Shown: piece by piece, positions 55,977-64,000 of the stretch
Numbering within the stretch: the first letter of the stretch is position 1
Layout: every line of letters starts with the position of its first letter
Source of the DNA: Terebella lapidaria
Taxonomy: Eukaryota > Annelida > Polychaeta > Terebellida > Terebellidae
Assembly: GCA_949152475.1 (NCBI GenBank)
Contig: OX424556.1
Location: 12,458,664 to 12,522,663 of the forward strand
Direction of reading: 5' to 3'
Length of the DNA: 64,000 nt
Notes under the pieces: model-generated
Told to the model about the DNA's origin: nothing
Seen by the model: only the letters and a program-made list of their open reading frames with translations
Database searches by the model: none
Position numbers and translations under genes: made by a program

Positions 55977-56495
55977 TATGGCAGCTTATGCCATGTGGAG
56001 GTGCTTCTTGTCGTCACTACATGCGGTCGGGACGAGTTTGTCATTGGAGAGAGATATACTGGTGCAAGTGATCCAGAACCACTTGATTGGCGTTCACTAC
56101 TTCAGAGTTGCATATATCACTTTTCTCGGACATCAAAGAAGTATACGGATGAAGGACGTGTTCCACCACTTCTATTATATTTTGAATGCGGAACAAATCG
56201 CACTAGCACTTCCTGGACGATGATACAGAGGCGGTTATTAATCGACTGGTAATCAGCGCGCCCTGGGACACGCGTGGAGGCACTCCTTCCTTTGGTGTGA
56301 TATGCAAGGAAGTCACACGTGTTTTTGGTGGAGCACTGGAATTGAACATTTAATGTTAGGCTGACTCCTGCTGTGTGGGATGACTCGCCACCGCTGCGAA
56401 TGACGTCGTGGACCTCAATCTGTCTACAAGTAAATATATGCTGGAACATAATGAATTCAATGTCATTTTCCTGTCATACTACGATGCTGCTAAGG
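55977..56495 (+). pseudogene. Unidentified coding-like region
   Basis: A plus-strand frame open from about 55977 to 56252 reads like real protein (VVTTCGRDEFVIGERYTGAS, then EPLDWRSLLQSCIYHFSRTS). It follows TATGGCAG, an acceptor-like site. A separate open stretch at about 56408-56493 (NLSTSKYMLEHNEFNV) ends at AAG|GTGAGC, a good donor. Between them the sequence is interrupted. GC content is above the local average. It may be exons of a host gene or a decayed one; I do not recognise the family. The overlapping minus frame (56117-56449) is weaker. Confidence 0.35.
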
Positions 56496-56639
56496 TGAGC
56501 ATAAGTAGGCCTTTATGTGGATACCGTGCATGTATAATTGCGATTAGCACTGTGTTTCCCACAGTCACCCATTTAGCCCGAGCAGCAAGTAATGGCCTAC
56601 ACAAATTGTATGCCGAAATGAAATTTTAACAATTTTAAA

Positions 56640-57100
56640 ATAATTATTTCTTCAATACAATATAATCATCACCGCCAATTGCTTCTCCGCTTTCCAGTCT
56701 CTGATTTTACGTCGTGTTTCTTGGATGCCCTGTTTAGTACGTTGCGGGCAGCATTTGGCCCACAACCCATACCCAAAAAATTGAGGTCGTGAAATACTGC
56801 CGGTGTCGCCCTTCTCAAGCCAGTTGCACTTTCCAATTACCCAAGCAGGATGGTATTTCTCATCCCGGATACCGACAGTTCATTCGTGATATGCTATGCT
56901 CAAACAATTCGCAATAAATATGTCGGTAACCGTGGATGGTTCGTGCACTTGTGCATTATTTGCTACATGAAGACTCACACATATCCCATAACTTATTTGC
57001 GCGCCTTGTGGATACATGTACATGTTGGCGATAACTTTTTGACAGAAATGACGAGTTTATTTAACAATGTGGTGTCTTGTCATGTCGCTTATTGATCACT
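56640..57100. other. No recognised feature
   Basis: An 81-codon frame at 56850-57095 has no recognisable domain. Nothing else seen. Confidence 0.3.
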
Positions 57101-57148
57101 TTTGTTCAGACTGGAGACATCCTTCATTGATTTACAAGCGTTGAAAGC

Positions 57149-57231
57149 GGGGCAGAAAGTCATATCAGGCATACGAAGTGAGAGGAAACAAAATGACAGG
57201 GAAACTCATGAACCCCCAAAAATGGCCATTA
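57149..57231 (-). mobile_element. Penelope-like tail fragment
   Basis: The reverse complement matches 54175-54255 (GGGGGTTCATGAGTTTCCCT, TCTCTCACTTCGTATGCC, ATGACTTTCTG), lacking the last 75 bases of the tail. Flanked by unrelated DNA. Confidence 0.8.
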
Positions 57232-57514
57232 GGAGGGATATCACACGATATAGCTACACATCAAAACGTTCACAGAAAGTGAAACGCCTTATTACGTAAG
57301 AAATTTAGCCTTGCTATAGGGGTATTTATGAGGTTCCATAAAAGGTAAAGGGGCATATATGATGTATTATGGTAGGATTAGGAAAAATGTTCCTGCCTGC
57401 CCTCCCCCCCCCCCCCCCCCCGATACAACCTCATGTCTCTGTAAAACCTCAAAAATGTCCCTGTACCCCTCATACAACCAACAAGGCTCTTCTGCCACTA
57501 CAGGTTATTTCCAT

Positions 57515-57625
57515 TTCAACAAGACGATCAGAGATTACATGCCCTCGCATTTAGTGACTATAGTTTCAGTATCAACTATCAACTATTCGACTTCCGCACT
57601 CAATACACCACAATATCTTATTTAG
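57515..57625 (+). repeat. End fragment of the 340-bp foldback family
   Basis: AAGACGATCAGAGATTACATGCCCTCGC..TTTAGTGACTATA corresponds to the terminal motif and next bases of the 27.96-kb element (GAGACAATCAGAGATTGCAG, CCCTCGCCC, TTTAGTCACTAAA). Only the end is present. Confidence 0.55.
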
Positions 57626-57766
57626 AATTAGGCACTTATGCAAAAGGTCATACAAAATTTATTCCCTTTCCTCCAAATCATGACAACATCGATATCAAGA
57701 TATTGTCGACATAAACAGCTTATTCGGTATAACTGGTCGAATAGTTTAACATATATTTTTGTTTAG

Positions 57767-58055
57767 ATGCATTGTGTACCCACTATCGCGCGGTATAAAT
57801 GTGTAGTACATGTATGTATGATGTACAGAGTTAGACGCATTGCCAAGTGCATGTGTTACACTAGCTGGGATATTAGTTCATTCGTGGACGGGAGTACTGC
57901 AGTTACGATTCGAAGAGTGGACAATTGCAATGGACGATCCCAGGTTTGTTTTTCAATACCACGACCGCTTGAACGAAATGTCAGTTGAAAACAAACCTGT
58001 GGTATTATTCGATATATCAGAAAGGAAAACTGCGGCAAACGGTCGGGGCACATGA
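57767..58055 (+). other. Weak open frames, unsupported
   Basis: Two overlapping plus-strand frames. One (from 57840) reads FEEWTIAMDDPRFVFQYHDR, superficially protein-like. A CCCAG|GTTTGT boundary lies at about 57942. No family recognised; recorded so it can be checked. Confidence 0.15.
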
Positions 58056-58982
58056 AACTGGGAAATGAAAATTCTTGGTAATGGGGGCGACGGTGAATCG
58101 TCATACAGGACACATGCGGACTGAGTAAGACATCACGACGTGTTTGTTTTTTTCCCTTGATAATTTCCAACGTTACGTGATTGATGACTTTGTTTGATTT
58201 TGATTTCAGAATTGCTTCAATCGGTTGCTATGAAGCTGTATACCAATTCAGCCAGGTGTACAAGTAAAGAGGTACTCCATTTGCATTAGCAAAATTTTGA
58301 ACTATTTTGAGTCCTATCTGATGACTTCAAAGTTAACAGAAATACATCATCCTTGTTCTTCTAATGACTATTAGACATCCGTGCATCGATGCGGAAACAC
58401 TTCCTAAGAAATCCTCGAAAAAACCCAAACAAATTATCAATCCCTAAAAAACTCACAGGCCTTGGTGTGCCAGAGCGTAATGAGAAATAAGAAAATTTAG
58501 GTATGCATGTGGCTGGACAGATTGCTTCATTAAATGGGAATAAACGCAATTATTCAACACACACCATCGCATTACTATCTCAGATCGAACAATCATAGCT
58601 TGCATGATATGCAAATATCGCTCGTGATGGGGGTGTTTATGTACTTGTCATGTACTTCGCTGCCAATTTCATTCGGTTTGTACGATATGGATTTAAAACA
58701 TTTCAGACAGTTGGCGGCCAGTTATATCGTATGTGTACCGAAGAAAATATACTTTACACACAGTAGGCTCCTTATGACATCAGTTTGGAATACGGTGTAT
58801 GTATCATGGGTTTCCAAAAAGTGTCAGGTTTCCCATTGATGGCAGAACTGCTAAGATATACACCAAATATTGTCCCATTTCACGATGATAAATGAACATT
58901 TGCACGAACTATGGCTAACATGTCGGCATGGAATAAATGTGCGAAATTAAAATGTACTCCGACTAAAACAAACGTATCCATG

Positions 58983-59482
58983 CACTGAAAAAATAACCTC
59001 GTCATATAATTGTCAAGATGACAAGTTCTCGACTGTCAATTTGACTGTGTGAAAACGAAGCACTTTAGCCTTGTCGGCGACAATATTTGACAATCGTAGA
59101 CTTGTCATCGATACTGCACATTTGGAATAATTAGCCTACTATTAGAGCTTTATCAAATCATATGAATTTCTACGAGAGATGGGTCATGCATTGCACGGAC
59201 TCAAGAGTGCAGAGCAACTCTGCCGAAAGTCAAAACTTTCAAATGCACTTGACGACGTATCAAGTACTTGTGGTGTAAGCATACTGCAATTCTGCTTTGA
59301 TATGTCTGATATTGAACATAAAAATGGTGTCAGTATGTAGCACTGCATGAAGACATAAAAGTTGTCAATGTGACGACTTTTTGACAAGGCCGACTTTACC
59401 TTCGTCAAAAACTTAATTATCGGGAAGACAACCCACAAGTTTGTCATAATGACGAGTTTATGACGAGGTAATTTTTTCAGTG
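58983..59482. mobile_element. 500-bp TIR element
   Basis: CACTGAAAAAATAACCTCGT at the left is matched by its near complement at the right. Subterminal GTCATAATGACGAG-type inverted words (TTGTCAAGATGACAAG, TTTGTCATAATGACGAG) occur in both ends. No coding content, TSD not clear. Confidence 0.75.
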
Positions 59483-59914
59483 TGATATCAAAATGAAATT
59501 AAGGAGACGATTAGAAATTACGGAGACGATATGGGATCAGCTCGCCAAGTGAACAATATTTCATACAGTCTATGAGAATATATGTTCAAATATAGTTACT
59601 AATACCCCTGAAGTAAGAGATGAAAGATAATATCATTGCAAAGCACGGCAATTAAAGGAATATAAGTGTTAGGATGGTCACCAAATGCTCCATGAGCGTT
59701 TTTGACGTCCATCTAGAATTGCGTCGGCACGAACGGTAATCCAATTATTTTCGTAACTGTTGTACCAGGCATCATGAAAATGATAATTATAGCGTGTTTT
59801 CATGAAAATCATTCATGATTTTTTTACACACAATACGCACCATTATGCAAGAACGAGATTGAAATTGGAAACCCCGTGGACAATGAAATGATGTAACATG
59901 AAACACTGGGAGAG

Positions 59915-59965
59915 GGGTGGGGGGGGGGGGGTATAAAGTGAAACAATGGGGGGGGGGGGGATGGG
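59915..59965 (+). repeat. Poly-G tracts
   Basis: Runs of 10-12 G at about 59920 and 59950, split by TATAAAGTGAAACAAT. Comparable runs occur at 37858 (G) and 57405 (C). Confidence 0.9.
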
Positions 59966-60124
59966 GGGATCACCAAGGAGTCGTACAGGAAGTCCGTTAC
60001 TCAGAAATGAATCAATTGTAAAACTACATGCGAACTATACGACTTTTTTCATTGAAAGCCATATTTTCACAAATGAATTGCCCCATTTGCCGTTTTCACA
60101 TTAATTGATGAATGTCCAGCATGC

Positions 60125-60684
60125 CTTAAAGGAGGATTTCCTATCAATGTATATTGGCTTCGACCAATGATTTTACGGTTAAAACTTCCATATAGCAAAT
60201 ATATCTCAATGCATTTGAACGGAGGAGACTTTAAGCTTCGTTCACATATGGAATATGTATATATTTGTTCAGTACAAACAAATCGTACTGAGGATATAAT
60301 ATCAAAAACACCGAAAATCTGCAAGTTTTTTCCACTCGACAGTGCACGGTTGACAGAAACGTCATACATGACGTAAATTTCTGTGACGTCATTGTTTTGA
60401 TAGAAGCCTCGACAGGCGGCTCATTTCACTGGAACCAAAGATGCTGGAAGTGATTCGTTGCCCGAGGCCTCATCAAAACAATGACGTCATCGTTTTGACT
60501 CATTCATTCTCCCCAGTTGGAGGGCGTGGCCCGCTAGTTTAGTTTCTTTTCGATTTTATATTCGATAGTAGTTTTAAAAATATGATCTCTTCGATTTTGA
60601 AGTCATCTGAATGAATACTCCATGTGCGTGAAACTCATATGTTACCGAATTGTGTTTGAATTTGATAGGAAGTCCTCCTTTAAG
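60125..60684. mobile_element. 560-bp TIR element with inner hairpin
   Basis: CTTAAAGGAGGATTTCCTATC at the left mirrors GATAGGAAGTCCTCCTTTAAG at the right (one mismatch in 21). Inside, 60384-60412 and 60463-60489 form a second inverted repeat (TGACGTCATTGTTTTGAT and its complement, with GAGGCCTC-like blocks). Non-coding. Confidence 0.8.
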
Positions 60685-61007
60685 CTGTACCAACACACAA
60701 GCGAACAAGATATGTGCCAGAACCTGTTTAGCATCTGTTGTCGCGTACATTTCAGAAAAATAGCACCATAGGGGTATGTACCTGATACATGTAAAGTATT
60801 ATATAGGCCTAACCATTTTAAATGGGTCACCACTTTGAGTATTACTAGTAACACAACTGGTGCTTCATTTGTTTTCATCTATGTATCTTAAAATTCCCTA
60901 ACTACCATCCAAATCAAATAATCGAAGCTGTGATGTACAAAGAGACTGACAATGAGTTGATTGTGGAATGAGAGATCCCGGCTGAAGGAATTATCAGCAC
61001 CGATATA

Positions 61008-62225
61008 AACTAAACGTCAAGCCCTAAAGGCCTTGGAGGCATTTCAGGGTGATGCATGAAAAAAAAAAACGAAATCCTTGTTTTATATGTTTGTCTAGGG
61101 CCACGAGTCCGAAAATAATGTGCATCTAGCTCTACGATGTACCATTTCTGAGATATCGACGAAAATTCAGGTTAAGGTCAAACTCCATTCCAGCCCCTCA
61201 GATATGTTTGTCTAGGGCCACGAGTCCGAAAATAACATCTGTTTTGCTCTAATACATACCGTTTCTGAGATATCGACGAAACGGAAAAATGCTGACTCAG
61301 CAAAAACATTTAAGGTCAAGGTCAAAGATCATCTCTAATACCCTTAAGACATGATTGTCTAGGGTCTACGAGTCCGAAAATAACATCCGTTTCGCTCTAC
61401 GATGCACCGTTTCCGAGATATCGACGAAAACGAAAGATGCCGACTCAGCGAAAAAATTTAAGGTCAAGGTCAAAGTTCATCCCTGATACCCTTAAGACAT
61501 GTTTGTCTAGTCCGAAAATAACGTCCGTTTCGCTCTATGATGTACCGTTTCCGAGATATCAACAAAAACGAAAAATGCCGACTCAGCGGAAAAAATTAAG
61601 GGCAAGGTCAAAGGTCATGCATAGTACCCCTTAGACATGTTTGTCTAGGATGACGAGTCCAAAAATAACGTCCGTTTCGCTCTACGTTCCCCCAGTTTCC
61701 GAGATATCGAAAACGAAAATTGCCGACTCAGCAAAGAAATTTAAGGTCAAGGTCAAAGGTCATCCATAATACCCTCTACACATGTATGTCTAAGATGACG
61801 AGTCCGAAAATAACGTCCGTTTCACTCTACATCGCACCGTTTCCGAGATATGCATGAGGCTAAATTTATTTCGAGCCCTAGGTCAAAGATCGTTCGACGT
61901 ATCGGCCCCAGAATCAATAGGCTTATTCCCTGGTGATATACGAACCTCCATACAAAGTTCCACAGTCATTGTTATAAAAGTTTTTGAGTTATCGTGCAGA
62001 AACCAGAAACATTGAAATCATCCTCACGGACCTCACAGACCCCGGAGCCGGCTCAAAGACGATAGGCTTCTTCCACACAACATTTCTGACCAGCAGTGAA
62101 CATTTGGCGAAGATACATCGAGGCAAACTGAAGTTATTGTGCGGAAACCAAGAAGTGAAAAAAAAGAGAAAAAATAAATTTTTTTTTGACAAAACAATAA
62201 AGGCAATTCTGCTGAAATGCTCTAA
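61008..62225 (+). mobile_element. 147-bp-monomer element, copy C
   Basis: Opens AACTAAACGTCAAGCCCTAA and CCTTGGAGGCATTTCAGG. It has about six monomers (landmarks near 61087, 61203, 61347, 61497, 61635, 61780), shorter and more diverged than in copies A and B. The same tail (GTTATCGTGCAGAAACC, CTCACGGACCTCACAGACC) and a degraded 3' hairpin end it. It lies 41 kb away from the other two copies, in the same orientation, confirming a dispersed element rather than a local satellite. Confidence 0.85.
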
Positions 62226-62529
62226 TTATGAGTGGCCGAATAAAAGAGAAACTATGTGTTTTTGTGTACACGTGTGAAAGATATGGCATGCAAAATGTTC
62301 ACATCCGTTTGCTTCGCCATGTCCGGGCACTGCATACTGGCCATGTCAACCGTTTCCGCGTCCGCCACGTACGCGTCTGCAGAGTAATGAAAGCCCAAAT
62401 ACATACAAGTAACCTACAGTGGAGAGAATTATTTTTGTGTCCAGCGGAAATATCTACTCATTATCTAACTTAATGAGTAAATTGTCATTATTCTTAACAT
62501 AATAAGAAGAACATATCTATAGATGTATA

Positions 62530-63165
62530 TCCGAGTTCAGTCCTTCAATGCTTTTAATGTGTCCCAATGTTTCGAATCAATTTGATAGTTTATGTGTCTA
62601 TTTTGGTGTGAAAACCATAATTTTCATCACATTTTATCACTTTTATGCCGGACACTATAACAATCCATCTTTCGTAATTGTTCTGCCAACATCAGAAATT
62701 TAGCTCAATATATTTGTTGCGCTACTGTATACGTTGTATTACGGTAAACTAAGATCGTTGGCTTTTCCAGGTAATTTATGCTGAATACAGTATTTTGTTA
62801 TATACCCAATAAAACAAATAAAATGTTATATTTTAGATAAATTAAATGGAGACGCCGACGATGTTGAATTAGGAATAACACACGCTCTCCCTCCCATGAT
62901 TCAGGAGCGTCAAAGTTCCTCCAAATATTTCAGGTAGTCCTATGCTTGACCCCCGTGGATTCGGGTCCAAACATATCGCAAAGGTCTCGCAGTATATGCG
63001 TTTATTCAAAAAATTAAAATGTAAAACCTCATTGAAACAATTAGAAATATTATCTTGGAAAGTGCTATGATCCTTTTGTTGAGATTACTGATAGCAGGAC
63101 CGGGACCGCCTACGTGGGTCAGTTGTACCCAAACTCAGAAGACCAGCGCGACGCGCTGGCCAATA
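62530..63165 (+). repeat. Right copy of the direct duplication
   Basis: Pairs with 54810-55305. About 200 bases at 62770-62975 are absent from the left copy (from after ACGGTAAACTAAG to before TATCGCAAAGGTCTCGC). The end hairpin CCAGCGCGACGCGCTGG is unchanged. Confidence 0.8.
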
Positions 63166-63402
63166 ATGGCTTATGCTGGTGGCTTACGGCTTATTACACA
63201 TTTGGGAACATATGGTGCAAAGTAAACATCCCAACATGGGATCAATGTTTATGTTCATTACGTAAAATTGTTACTTCTTATGTGAAATTAATGTTTGCGG
63301 GACAAGGACATGACGGCAATAGATATGACAGTAAAAGATATATCACATAATAATATGACATGAAAAATAGGATATCAAATATGATATGGTATTACATGAT
63401 AT

Positions 63403-64000
63403 CAGGGGTGTAACGATACGCCTATGCCACGTTTTGGTTCGGTTTTCGATACAGGGTAATAATGTAAAAATGAATAAATGTAATTTTTTCATGGAGGATA
63501 TATCCCAGAACTTTCAACTGGCAACTGTGACAAATAGAATAGCATTGTATTCATTAGTTTGAAATCATTTACTTATTGAAAATGTGAACTCAATTGGAGA
63601 TGACATGTTGCCATGTGAAATACATAATTTGAGAAACTCAATTCATGAATTCATTTATGTATCATTGCACAATGCACATTTCACAAACAATTCAAATATC
63701 AGGCAAACAAACCCTATACTAATGTATGCCAACAATTTGGCAAGACATCACTAAAGTATTGTACCAAGTATTGTTTCACTCAAGCCGTCTTGTACAGGCT
63801 TATTTCAAATATTCCTGTCCAAAACTTTTTTTTTTTGTTTAAACTTTATTCAATGATTCCCAAACAAGCAATATCTTATGTGAATGGGTCTCAACACAAA
63901 CAAATCAATATTTACACACAACATAAATGGCGGTATCAATGAAATACATATATCTATTCAGTACAGTACAAGTGTCTTGACACATACCGAGATCGATCAT
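63403..64000 (+). mobile_element. Left end of a hAT-like element, runs off the window
   Basis: CAGGGGTGTAACGATACGCC is a classic hAT-type terminus, followed by GGTTCGGTTTTCGATAC, also usual in such elements. The expected left target octamer would be CATGATAT (63395-63402). The right end lies outside the window. No coding frame seen in the first 600 bases. Confidence 0.7.

Noticed and set aside
54810-63165. LTR retrotransposon reading of the direct repeats at 54.8 and 62.5 kb
   Set aside because: No TG..CA ends, primer-binding site, polypurine tract, or gag/pol sequence between them, and the repeats differ by about 20%. A segmental duplication fits better.

Overview
This is a gene-poor, AT-rich, repeat-dense eukaryotic window, most likely from a marine invertebrate (a deuterostome such as a sea urchin or hemichordate, or a lophotrochozoan). 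The basis is an animal class A neuropeptide-type GPCR, Jockey/CR1-like LINE pieces, a Penelope-like reverse transcriptase, many terminal-inverted-repeat (TIR) and foldback DNA elements, and no bacterial-style gene packing. The phylum is inference. No rRNA, tRNA or CRISPR locus was recognised.

Only one gene looks whole: an intronless seven-transmembrane receptor of 428 residues at 46526-47812 (minus). Two decayed paralogues lie on the same strand at about 23.8-24.2 kb and 31.6-32.1 kb. Their flanking DNA recurs in fragments at 4.4-5.7, 22.1-23.4, 24.2-26.1, 33.3-33.8, 40.4 and 42.0 kb. Much of the left two thirds therefore looks like an old tandem array of receptor units, since broken up by transposons.

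Region by region. 0-8 kb: an 8-bp-TSD MITE, a nested stack of elements, a receptor-flank copy and several hairpin or foldback elements. 8-15 kb: mostly featureless, with a LINE carrying a nested Penelope-like tail at 11.9-13.0 kb. 15.6-19.9 kb: a hAT-like element (14-bp TIRs, 8-bp target duplication) holding two copies of an element built from 147-bp monomers. 20-23 kb: a 1-kb palindromic foldback and a 587-bp foldback whose empty site survives in paralogous DNA. 26.2-31 kb: a 4.8-kb TIR composite enclosing a foldback of 340-bp units, each normally carrying the palindrome GTTGCCATGGCAAC. 34.4-36.3 and 49.4-49.8 kb: a 362-bp repeat with exon-like segments. 36.4-46 kb: three large TIR elements and a second Penelope-like copy. 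49-54 kb: palindromic minisatellites, a LINE and the main Penelope-like RT. 54.8-63.2 kb: a diverged direct duplication flanking MITEs and a third 147-bp-monomer element. 63.4 kb to the end: the left end of another hAT-like element.

The most notable signals are two unrelated repeat families that each multiply a transcription-factor-site-like motif: an RFX X-box-like palindrome, and a nuclear-receptor DR1/ERR-like composite. Others are a set of palindromic minisatellites that share a linker but differ in core, and two transposon insertions that can be checked against pre-insertion sites within the window. Functions of the motifs are inference; motif and repeat structure were read directly from the sequence.
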